Below are positions 7,554-14,954 of a stretch of 18,531 nt of DNA, one piece after another (the stretch's first letter is position 1; the number at the start of each line of letters is the position of its first letter). The stretch comes from JAIOSM01 sp023143455 (GTDB taxonomy: Bacteria > Desulfobacterota > Desulfobacteria > Desulfobacterales > Desulfobacteraceae): assembly GCA_030632885.1 (NCBI GenBank), contig DAOVTW010000059.1, positions 1-18,531 of the forward strand, read 5' to 3'. A model generated the notes under the pieces. That model saw only the letters and a list, made by a program, of their open reading frames with translations. It had not been told where the DNA came from and did no database searches. The translations under genes and the position numbers were made by a program.

Positions 7554-8939
7554 ATGTGCGGCGTTATTGGTGTTTATAATTCTGAAAACTCATCTTATGA
7601 TATTATGCTTGGACTTTTTGCAACCCAGAACAGAGGGCAGGAAAGTTGTGGAATTGCTATAAGTGATGGGGATTTAATTAGAGATCACAAAGGAATGGGA
7701 CTTGTAAAAGATGTTTTAACTCCATCAATTCTAAAAAAAATTCCGGGAAAAATTGGAATTGGTCATGTTAGGTACCCCACAAGAGGAGTTATAGACGTAG
7801 AGAACTCCCAACCCCATGTGCTTGAGACCCTGGAAGGAACTGTTTTTTCCTTTGTCAGCAATGGTGACATAACAAACTATCCAACAATCAAAAAAGAACT
7901 AGAGCAACAAGGTGTAAGATTAAAAACAGGAAATGATGGAGAAATTATATTAAGATATATTGCTTTTTACCATAAAGAAAAAAAACTATCTGTAATTGAT
8001 TCAATTAAAAAAATGATGAAAAATGTCAAAGGTGCATTTTCGTCTGTTTTGATCAGCAGAAATGAAATGTGGGCATTTAGAGATCCATATGGAGTAAGAC
8101 CGTATTCTTTTGGTAAAATCGAAAACGGTTATGCCTTTGCATCTGAGAGTAAAGCTTTAGATATATTGCGCGCTAAAGATATTGAGGAAGTAAAGCCCGG
8201 AGAAATTATCCATGTCTCAAAAAAGGGAATTAAAAGAACTCAATTAGACGTATTATCGTTAAGAAATGGAAGAAAAAATTGTGCCCATTGTGTTTTTGAG
8301 CCTGTATATTTTTCAATGCCTGACAGCAATCAATTTAGGATCTCAGTATATGAAGCAAGAAAAAGAATGGGTAAAGCATTGGCTTCCTATGATAAAGATC
8401 TGGAAATAGATGTTGTTGTTTCAGTTCCTGATTCATCAAATGTACAAGCTCTGGGCTATTCTCAGGCAAGAAACATTCCTTTTGAAATAGCTTTAATCAG
8501 AAACCATTATGTAGGCAGAACCTTTATTAAGCCTGATCAGGCTGGTCGAGATGAATCAGTAAAACAAAAATTCAATCCAATAAAATCACGAATAAAAGGT
8601 AAAAAAATAATACTTGTTGATGACTCAATAGTTCGGGGTACGACCATGAGAAAAATTGCCGGCATGATTAGAGGAGCCGGTGCCAAGGAAATTCATTTAA
8701 GAATAGCATCACCAGCTGTTATGTTCCCTTGTTTTTATGGATTAGACACCTCCACAAGGGACGAATTAATCGCAAACAGCATGAACTGTGACGAACTAAA
8801 AGAATTTCTAAAGGTGGATTCTTTAAAATACATAAAACAGGAAGACCTTTCAAAAGCAGTTAAAAACGATGACGACAGGTTTTGCTTTGCCTGTTTTGAC
8901 GGTAAATACCCCATAGAACTTGTTGATGTAGGTTTTTAA
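7554..8939 (+). CDS. purF: Amidophosphoribosyltransferase (PurF-like)
   Basis: This 461-residue protein fits glutamine PRPP amidotransferase, which makes phosphoribosylamine in the first step of purine synthesis. The N-terminal Ntn glutaminase has the nucleophile C2 (MCGVIGVY), NRGQE (26-30), GHVRYPTRG (70-78) and NGD (103-105). The PRPP half has RDPYGVRP (176-183), PDS (292-294), YVGRTFI (319-325) and the PRPP loop VDDSIVRGTT (355-364). Cysteines C246, C393, C444 and C447 (ending CFAC) match the [4Fe-4S] pattern of the Bacillus-type enzyme. There is no propeptide. Several glutaminase motifs are unusual: RYPTRG for the common RYSTTG, SNGDITN for HNGNLVN and NDGEII for SDTEVI, although the key N, G, D, R and T are kept. 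It could be a second PurF-like paralogue, and no other purine genes are nearby. Confidence 0.82.
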   Translation: MCGVIGVYNSENSSYDIMLGLFATQNRGQESCGIAISDGDLIRDHKGMGLVKDVLTPSILKKIPGKIGIGHVRYPTRGVIDVENSQPHVLETLEGTVFSFVSNGDITNYPTIKKELEQQGVRLKTGNDGEIILRYIAFYHKEKKLSVIDSIKKMMKNVKGAFSSVLISRNEMWAFRDPYGVRPYSFGKIENGYAFASESKALDILRAKDIEEVKPGEIIHVSKKGIKRTQLDVLSLRNGRKNCAHCVFEPVYFSMPDSNQFRISVYEARKRMGKALASYDKDLEIDVVVSVPDSSNVQALGYSQARNIPFEIALIRNHYVGRTFIKPDQAGRDESVKQKFNPIKSRIKGKKIILVDDSIVRGTTMRKIAGMIRGAGAKEIHLRIASPAVMFPCFYGLDTSTRDELIANSMNCDELKEFLKVDSLKYIKQEDLSKAVKNDDDRFCFACFDGKYPIELVDVGF

Positions 8940-9297
8940 ATTCCTATGCACATTTGTTTTGTATTTCTTACACATAGGTGTGAAAATGTGTCTTTACTTT
9001 TCAAGGGAAGATCATTCTTTCTTAATGATTTTCTTATCCCTCTTATTCTTAAAATCCTTAGCAGGATATGAAACAAGTTTTAGTCAAATCACTATTGTAA
9101 AACCCGCAAAACAACGTTTTGCTTGCATAATCACCCGGTTAAATTTTCATTGCGCTACTACCTCCATTATTAATTGTTCTCCTCCATTGCTGTAGGGATA
9201 ATTACACTCAGCATCAGGAGATGAATATTTTCTTTATCACTGATATCTATCAAAGATAAATTTTAATATTTCAATCATATACAAAAGCTGCATATAA
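8940..9297. other. Intergenic gap with small repeats, no gene recognised
   Basis: I see no convincing gene on either strand in this 358-bp gap. It holds three small structures. CCTATG (8943-8948) and CATAGG (8973-8978) are inverted, with a 24-base loop. GCAAAAC-AAC-GTTTTGC (9106-9122) is a perfect 7-bp hairpin with a 3-base loop. CCTCCATT occurs twice, at 9161-9168 and 9181-9188, exactly 20 bases apart. A T-tract of terminator quality follows neither inverted repeat. The promoter for the downstream helicase cluster is probably here, but no clear -35/-10 pair stands out. Confidence 0.5.
9106..9122. repeat. Perfect 7-bp inverted repeat (hairpin)
   Basis: GCAAAAC, loop AAC, GTTTTGC. It forms a tight stem in DNA or RNA on either strand. 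On the plus strand no U-run follows, so this is not a classical terminator. Its role is unknown; an operator is possible. Confidence 0.55.
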
Positions 9298-11487
9298 ATG
9301 GTATTATATGTGCGCAAAAAAAAGCATTATCTAAAGAATGATAAATGCCAAAACCTGAAACTTAGACAATGGAGACTAAAACTGAGAAATCAATTAAGAT
9401 ATAAACCAACGAAACCTCTTAAAAAAATCCCTGTAATGAGGCCCGGTGCCAGCAAATCTTTAAAAAACATATTTAAAAAAATAGGCACCCCGGAATCAAA
9501 AGAATTTAAACCAGACCCCTTTCAAATAAAAGCTGTAGAGGCAATAAAAAAATCAGACTGCCTTGTTGCAGCACCAACCGGATCAGGAAAAACCTGGATT
9601 GCTGAAAAAGCTGCTGAACATATAGTAAATAATGGCGGAAGAGTATGGTATGGCACTCCTTTAAAAGCACTTACCAATTCTATTTACAATCATTTCTCAC
9701 AACTTTTTGGAAACGAAAAGGTTGGCATACTCACGGGTGACATAAAAGAGAACTCAGATGCTGATATAGTTATAGGCACTACAGAAATATTAAGAAACCA
9801 GCTTTATGATTCCATGCACACTGGTATTAATCTTGACTGTAACTTAATAATCCTTGATGAGGCTCATTATCTTGGCGATGAAGACAGAGGCGTGGTCTGG
9901 GAAGAAATAATGATCTACCTTCCTTCGAGGATTCCTATTCTTCTGCTTAGCGCTACCATAGGGAACCCTTATCAGATATCAGGCTGGCTTGAATCCATAA
10001 GAGAAAGGGAATGTATTGTAATTGAATCATCAAAAAGACCTGTGCCGCTACATCCTGTATTTTTCCATCCTTCAGGAACTCTTTTCCCGCTTTTGCAGGG
10101 CAATCAGCCGAAACACCCAAGACCTCACAGAATGGTTTTAGATTATCTTAATAAAAAGCATAAGCCACAAATTTCACAACCAGGCAAACTGCCTATATTT
10201 GGTGATATTTTAAATATTCTGGATCGATTTAATCTTCTGCCTGTTATTTTTTTTCTAAAATCAAGAAGTGACTGCGACCAGGCAATCAAGCTTTGTTCCG
10301 GGCAAATAATTTCAAGACACCCTGAGCAAAAAACGAAACTAAAGCAAAGGCTTGATGAACTTGTATCAGGCAATCCACACCTTGCAAACCATATCCAAAG
10401 AGAAACCCTTGAAAATACAGCAACAGGTTCTCATCACAGTGGGCATCTCCCTGCCTGGAAGGTTGTTGTTGAAACTCTGATGGCAGAAGGCCTTCTCAAT
10501 GCGATGTTTGCAACTTCAACTGTTGCGGCTGGAGTAAATTTCCCGGCAAGAAGTGTGGCGATCCTTAATTCAGACAGGTTTAACGGTACTGAGTTTATCT
10601 CTCTTACCCCCAGTGAATTCCAGCAGATGACAGGAAGAGCAGGAAGAAGAGGAATGGATAATATTGGATTTGGACTCCTTCTGCCTGGTAGATTTATGAA
10701 CCTAAGATATGTAACAAAACTTATCAGCTCTCCTCCCATTGATATCCAAAGCCAGATTAAAGTTGATTTTTCCATGGTTTTAAACCTACTTTTATCCCAT
10801 TCCCCGGAACAAATTCATCAACTTTTAGAAAAATCATTTGCATCCTATATGTTGACTTCAGGTACAAAAGGAAACAACCAGGCTCGGGCACAATTTGGTG
10901 CTGGACTTGAATACCTCTGGAAGGATTTTGTCGCGCATATGGACTTTTTAAGGCATGAAAACTTTATAACCAAAACAGGAGAGCTCACAAAAGATGGTTT
11001 ATGGGCATCAAGTCTTAGAATTGATTCACCTCTTTTAGTGGCACAAAGTTTAAGAAAAAACCTTTTACCTGATTCTTCGCCTGCAATACTTGCAGGAATC
11101 ATGGGGGCATTTGTAAATGAAAGAGAATTCAAGGATAATAAAGCCTTTGATAAAACTATCCCGAAAAACCTTTTGTCTACATTTACAACTTTAAGAAAAA
11201 AGATAGAACCCTTTGCTATAAACATGAAAAAAAAGGGATTTCCCGCCCCAAATCTTTTTATCCAGCCTGCTGTTTCTCTTTATGACTGGGCTTTAGATGA
11301 ACCATGGGAAAGTGTGACAGCAAGAACTGATTTGGCTGAAGGTGACATTGCCCGACTTATTTTAAGAACAGCTGAAAATTTAAGGCACCTTACAAATCTT
11401 AAAGCTACCTTTCCTAAAATTGCAGACTCTGCGGAAAAAGCAATTGAAATGATATTAAAAGAACCTGTTTTTACCTGGCATGCCTAA
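9298..11487 (+). CDS. Ski2-like DEAH-box helicase
   Basis: This 729-residue superfamily 2 helicase is probably an ATP-driven RNA unwinding enzyme, though bacterial relatives are poorly characterised. Motifs in order: DPFQIKAVEAI (Q-like, about 73-83), APTGSGKT (92-99), TPLKALTNSIY (120-130), GTTEILRN (160-167), DEAH (187-190), LSATIGN (217-223), FATSTVAAGVNFPARS (404-419) and QMTGRAGRRG (443-452). The GVNFPARS and GRAGRRG forms, and the roughly 250-residue helical C-terminal region, are typical of the Ski2/Mtr4 group. The first 45 residues are strongly basic and match no conserved motif. No ribosome binding site precedes the ATG, so the start is uncertain; an ATG at 9436 (residue 47) is an alternative. 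It opens the downstream plus-strand cluster, and the next gene starts 35 bp after it. Confidence 0.92.
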   Translation: MVLYVRKKKHYLKNDKCQNLKLRQWRLKLRNQLRYKPTKPLKKIPVMRPGASKSLKNIFKKIGTPESKEFKPDPFQIKAVEAIKKSDCLVAAPTGSGKTWIAEKAAEHIVNNGGRVWYGTPLKALTNSIYNHFSQLFGNEKVGILTGDIKENSDADIVIGTTEILRNQLYDSMHTGINLDCNLIILDEAHYLGDEDRGVVWEEIMIYLPSRIPILLLSATIGNPYQISGWLESIRERECIVIESSKRPVPLHPVFFHPSGTLFPLLQGNQPKHPRPHRMVLDYLNKKHKPQISQPGKLPIFGDILNILDRFNLLPVIFFLKSRSDCDQAIKLCSGQIISRHPEQKTKLKQRLDELVSGNPHLANHIQRETLENTATGSHHSGHLPAWKVVVETLMAEGLLNAMFATSTVAAGVNFPARSVAILNSDRFNGTEFISLTPSEFQQMTGRAGRRGMDNIGFGLLLPGRFMNLRYVTKLISSPPIDIQSQIKVDFSMVLNLLLSHSPEQIHQLLEKSFASYMLTSGTKGNNQARAQFGAGLEYLWKDFVAHMDFLRHENFITKTGELTKDGLWASSLRIDSPLLVAQSLRKNLLPDSSPAILAGIMGAFVNEREFKDNKAFDKTIPKNLLSTFTTLRKKIEPFAINMKKKGFPAPNLFIQPAVSLYDWALDEPWESVTARTDLAEGDIARLILRTAENLRHLTNLKATFPKIADSAEKAIEMILKEPVFTWHA

Positions 11488-11522
11488 AATAAATAATTAT
11501 AAAAACAAAAAAGAGGTCTAAT

Positions 11523-12287
11523 ATGAAGAAAACAGCACTAATTACAGGCGCAACAGCAGGTTTTGGTGAAGCTTGTGCAAGGCTTTTTGCAGCCAATGAC
11601 TATAAAGTCATCTTAACAGGTCGGCGAGAGGAAAATCTTAAGAGACTAAAAAATGAACTTGACAATATAACAGATGTTCTAACCATAACAATGGATGTAA
11701 GATTAAAAGATAAAGTGTTTTCACAAATAGAAAATATCCATGAAGAATTCAGAAACATTGATGTGCTTGTCAATAACGCAGGACTTGCACTCGGTCTTGG
11801 GCCTGCTCACGAAGCAGACATAGAGGACTGGGATCAAATGGTGGATACAAATATTAAAGGCCTTATGTATGTAACCCGAGCAATTTTACCGGGAATGGTC
11901 GAAAGGGGAAAAGGTCATATTGTAAATATTGGCTCCATTGCAGGATCATATCCATATCCTGGTGGTAATACATATGGAGCATCAAAAGCCTTTGTAAAAC
12001 AATTTTCCAGAAATATAAAAAGTGATCTTTTAGGCACAGGTGTAAATGTAACCAATATTGAACCGGGTCTTTCCCATACAGAATTTTCTGAAGTTAGATT
12101 TCATGGTAATAAGGCAAAGGCAGACAGCATTTACAAGGACACATTACCGCTTGTGGCAGTCGATATTGCTGAAGCAGTGCTATGGAGTGTTATGCGTCCT
12201 GCTCACGTAAACATCAGCAGTATTGAGATTATGCCCACATGCCAGGCATGGGGACCATTTACAATTAATAAAACAAATAAAGGATAG
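11523..12287 (+). CDS. ydfG: YdfG-type NADP-dependent 3-hydroxy acid dehydrogenase (SDR)
   Basis: This 254-residue classical short-chain dehydrogenase closely resembles E. coli YdfG, which oxidises L-allo-threonine, serine and 3-hydroxy acids with NADP+, in the cytoplasm. The cofactor loop is GATAGFG (9-15). TGRR (32-35) after the second strand favours NADP(H). NNAG is at 84-87, and the catalytic residues are N110, S138, Y151 and K155 (YGASK). YdfG-like phrases include NNAGLALGLGPAH, LPGMVERGKGHIVNIGS and NIEPGLSHTEFSEVRF. Length is normal for the family. GAGG six bases upstream supports the ATG. The stop lies 4 bp before the ettA start, whose ribosome binding site overlaps the end of this gene, so the two are probably translated from one message. 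The substrate is inferred from family similarity only. Confidence 0.9.
   Translation: MKKTALITGATAGFGEACARLFAANDYKVILTGRREENLKRLKNELDNITDVLTITMDVRLKDKVFSQIENIHEEFRNIDVLVNNAGLALGLGPAHEADIEDWDQMVDTNIKGLMYVTRAILPGMVERGKGHIVNIGSIAGSYPYPGGNTYGASKAFVKQFSRNIKSDLLGTGVNVTNIEPGLSHTEFSEVRFHGNKAKADSIYKDTLPLVAVDIAEAVLWSVMRPAHVNISSIEIMPTCQAWGPFTINKTNKG
12281..12284 (+). promoter_or_regulatory. Ribosome binding site fixing the ettA start
   Basis: AGGA at the last codons of ydfG lies seven bases before the ATG at 12292. It supports this start over an upstream in-frame ATG at 12223, which would overlap ydfG and add 23 residues foreign to the family. Confidence 0.75.
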
Positions 12288-12291
12288 GGAT

Positions 12292-13974
12292 ATGACAGAA
12301 GATACTAAAAAAATTATTTATACCATGATCAATGTGAGCAGACGTCATGGTGATACTCAGGTTTTAAAAGACATCTCGCTTTCCTATTTTTACGGAGCAA
12401 AAATTGGTGTGCTTGGTTTGAATGGATCGGGTAAATCAAGTCTTATAAAAATACTTGCAGGAGTTGATGAAGGTTTTACAGGTGAAACAATACTTTCAAA
12501 AGGTTATACAATAGGCTATTTAGAACAGGAACCACTTGTAGATTCAACAAAAACCGTAAAACAGGTTGTAGAAGAAGGTGTTCAGGAAACAGTTGACCTT
12601 TTAAACGAATATGAAGAAATCAGTGAAAAATTTGCTGAACCCATGTCCGACGATGAAATGGATAAATTGCTTGAAAAGCAGGGCAAACTTCAGGAAAAAC
12701 TTGACCACATTGAAGCATGGGATCTTGATTCAAAGCTTAAAATGGCAATGGATGCACTAAGATGCCCTCCCGAAGATACTCCTGTAAACATACTTTCTGG
12801 TGGAGAAAAAAGACGTGTGGCACTTTGCAGACTATTATTGCAAAAACCAGATATTTTGCTTTTAGATGAGCCAACCAACCATCTTGATGCCCAGTCTGTT
12901 GCCTGGCTTGAAATGCATTTGAACAAATATGAAGGCACAATCATTGCCATAACCCATGACAGATATTTTCTGGACAATGTTGCAGGATGGATCTTAGAGC
13001 TTGACCGAGGAGTTGGAATACCATTTAAAGGCAATTATTCTTCATGGCTTGAACAAAAACAGGAAAGATTACGCCATGAACAAAAACATGAAAGCAAACG
13101 TCAGAAAACCCTTGAAAGAGAGCTTGAATGGATCAGGATGTCTCCAAAAGGAAGACAAACAAAAGCCAAGTCAAGAATCACATCCTATGAAGACCTTCTT
13201 AAAAAAGATGCAGATAAACAAGATGAAGTCATGGAGATTTTTATTCCAGCCGGACCAAGACTTGGAGAAAAAGTTCTTATTGCAAAAAATCTATCCAAGG
13301 CTTTTGAAAACAAATTGCTCATGGAAAAGACTGACTTTATTATCCCTCCGGGTGCAATTGTGGGCATTATCGGTCCCAATGGTGCAGGCAAATCAACCCT
13401 TTTTAACATGATCTGCAAGAAAGACACACCAGATTCAGGTGAGCTTGAGATAGGTGATACTGTTGCCATCGGTTATGTTGATCAGGACAGAGACACACTT
13501 GATGGAGAAAAAAGCATCTGGGAAAACATTTCAGGTGGAAACGACACCCTTGTTATAGCAGGAAGAAAGGTAAACTCGAGAGCCTATGTTTCAAAATTTA
13601 ATTTTTCAGGTCAGGATCAACAGAAAAAAGCAAAGGTTCTTTCAGGAGGAGAGCGAAACCGTGTTCACCTTGCAAATGTTCTTAAATCCGAAGCAAACCT
13701 TCTTTTACTTGATGAGCCAACAAATGATCTTGATATAAATACTTTAAGTGCCCTTGAACAAGCCCTTGAATCCTTTGCAGGCTGTGCCATGATAATCAGC
13801 CATGACAGATGGTTTTTAGATAGGATTGCAACCCATATACTAGCATTTGAAGGAGACAGTCAGACCTTCTTCTTTCAGGGAAGTTATTCAGATTATGAAA
13901 AAGACAGGAAAAAAAGACTTGGTATTAAAGATGACCAGCCAACAAGAATTAAATACCGGCATCTGACACGATAA
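12292..13974 (+). CDS. ettA: Energy-dependent translational throttle protein EttA (ABC-F)
   Basis: EttA is a soluble ABC-F ATPase that binds the ribosomal E site and gates the start of elongation according to the ATP/ADP ratio. This 560-residue protein has two ABC domains and no membrane segment. ABC1: Walker A GLNGSGKS (42-49), signature LSGGE (168-172), Walker B with catalytic E193 in LLLDEPTNHLD. ABC2: Walker A GPNGAGKS (361-368), signature LSGGE (450-454), LLLDEPTNDLD and SHDRWFLDRIATHIL. An acidic arm (about 100-150) lies within ABC1. The linker (about 250-310, with ELEWIRMSPKGRQTKAKSR) is the basic P-site-tRNA interaction motif, and WILELDRG plus YSSWLEQKQERL are EttA-specific rather than Uup-like. 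All key residues are present, and the length matches E. coli EttA. It lies between ydfG (4 bp) and the transporter gene (2 bp). Confidence 0.96.
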   Translation: MTEDTKKIIYTMINVSRRHGDTQVLKDISLSYFYGAKIGVLGLNGSGKSSLIKILAGVDEGFTGETILSKGYTIGYLEQEPLVDSTKTVKQVVEEGVQETVDLLNEYEEISEKFAEPMSDDEMDKLLEKQGKLQEKLDHIEAWDLDSKLKMAMDALRCPPEDTPVNILSGGEKRRVALCRLLLQKPDILLLDEPTNHLDAQSVAWLEMHLNKYEGTIIAITHDRYFLDNVAGWILELDRGVGIPFKGNYSSWLEQKQERLRHEQKHESKRQKTLERELEWIRMSPKGRQTKAKSRITSYEDLLKKDADKQDEVMEIFIPAGPRLGEKVLIAKNLSKAFENKLLMEKTDFIIPPGAIVGIIGPNGAGKSTLFNMICKKDTPDSGELEIGDTVAIGYVDQDRDTLDGEKSIWENISGGNDTLVIAGRKVNSRAYVSKFNFSGQDQQKKAKVLSGGERNRVHLANVLKSEANLLLLDEPTNDLDINTLSALEQALESFAGCAMIISHDRWFLDRIATHILAFEGDSQTFFFQGSYSDYEKDRKKRLGIKDDQPTRIKYRHLTR

Positions 13975-13976
13975 AT

Positions 13977-14861
13977 ATGCAAATTAAAAAAACTCTTGAG
14001 AACCCGATTATAACAACACATATTGCTGTCTTTCTTTTCGGGTTTTCAGGACTTTTTGGCAAATTTTTCTCATTCAGCCCTGTTTATATTGTTTTAGGCA
14101 GAACATTCTTTGCATCTATTGCATTACTGATTTTTATTTCTTTTTTTAAAAAAACTCCGATAAAACCCGCTTCTTTAAAAGATGCATTTTCTTTTGCTCT
14201 CCAGGGTTTACTTTTAGCTTTTCACTGGGTATGTTTTTTCTACTCTATTCAGATATCCACAGTTGCTGTTGGATTACTTACTTTTTCTACTTTTCCACTT
14301 TTTGTGACATTTTTAGAGCCGCTTTTTTGTGAAGAGAAGCTATATATAAAAGATATTATACTTGCATGCCTGATTTTAACTGGTACTTCACTTGTTATTC
14401 CCTCCCTTGATTTTTCAAACAACATTACAAAAGGTGGATGTATAGGGATATTAGCAGGTTTTACATTTGCTTTATTAGCAATTGTAAACAGGGAAAATGC
14501 AAAAAAGCTAAATCCTTTTTCAATTGCCTTACACCAAAACTTTTTTGCAACACTTTTCCTGCTCATACCTGCATTTTTAATTAACTCTCCCCTCCCCTTA
14601 TATAGTGATCTTCCATTACTTGCAGTCCTAGGAATTTTTTGCACTGCATTGGCACACTCTCTTTTTATAAAATCACTTGCTAACATAAAAGCACAGACAG
14701 TAAGCATCATCACAGGGCTTGAACCTGTATGGGGAATTATTTTAGCATTATTTTTCCTCAACGAAGTACCAAACTTACAAACAATTGCCGGTGGAATAAT
14801 AATTATCAGCGCATCTGTTATAGCAGGAATGAAAAATGAAAAATTAAATAAAAACACTTGA
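13977..14861 (+). CDS. EamA/DMT-family transporter
   Basis: This 294-residue inner-membrane protein has about ten hydrophobic helices arranged as two EamA repeats, typical of the drug/metabolite transporter superfamily. The first repeat ends with FSTFPLFVTFLEPLFCEEKL, the second with TGLEPVWGIILALFFLNEV and GGIIIISASVIAG; both carry the conserved EP within the helix before the last. Members export or import amino acids, nucleosides or other small metabolites; the substrate cannot be read from the sequence. The ATG follows the ettA stop by 2 bp without a good ribosome binding site, suggesting translational coupling. The next gene begins 93 bp further on. Confidence 0.93.
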   Translation: MQIKKTLENPIITTHIAVFLFGFSGLFGKFFSFSPVYIVLGRTFFASIALLIFISFFKKTPIKPASLKDAFSFALQGLLLAFHWVCFFYSIQISTVAVGLLTFSTFPLFVTFLEPLFCEEKLYIKDIILACLILTGTSLVIPSLDFSNNITKGGCIGILAGFTFALLAIVNRENAKKLNPFSIALHQNFFATLFLLIPAFLINSPLPLYSDLPLLAVLGIFCTALAHSLFIKSLANIKAQTVSIITGLEPVWGIILALFFLNEVPNLQTIAGGIIIISASVIAGMKNEKLNKNT

Positions 14862-14954
14862 TCGTAGCAGTTTCTTTCTGATAAAAGAGTTTTCTATGAA
14901 TTTAATACAAAGCAGACAATTTGTACTACTCAAAACAGAGACCAAGATATAAAC

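Noticed and set aside
8943..8978. CCTATG/CATAGG inverted repeat after the PurF-like gene considered as a terminator
   Set aside because: The stem is only 6 bp, the loop is 24 bases and no T-run follows.
8959..9195. Plus-strand open frame of 78 codons in the intergenic gap
   Set aside because: Its composition is unlike the real neighbours. It has no ribosome binding site or recognisable motif, and it contains the hairpin and a CCTCCATT copy.
12690..13469. Minus-strand open frames inside ettA
   Set aside because: They are antisense shadows of a strongly conserved gene, and none has a motif of its own.
14249..14857. Long minus-strand open frame of 202 codons
   Set aside because: It lies wholly inside the EamA transporter gene, whose helices and motifs are clear on the plus strand.
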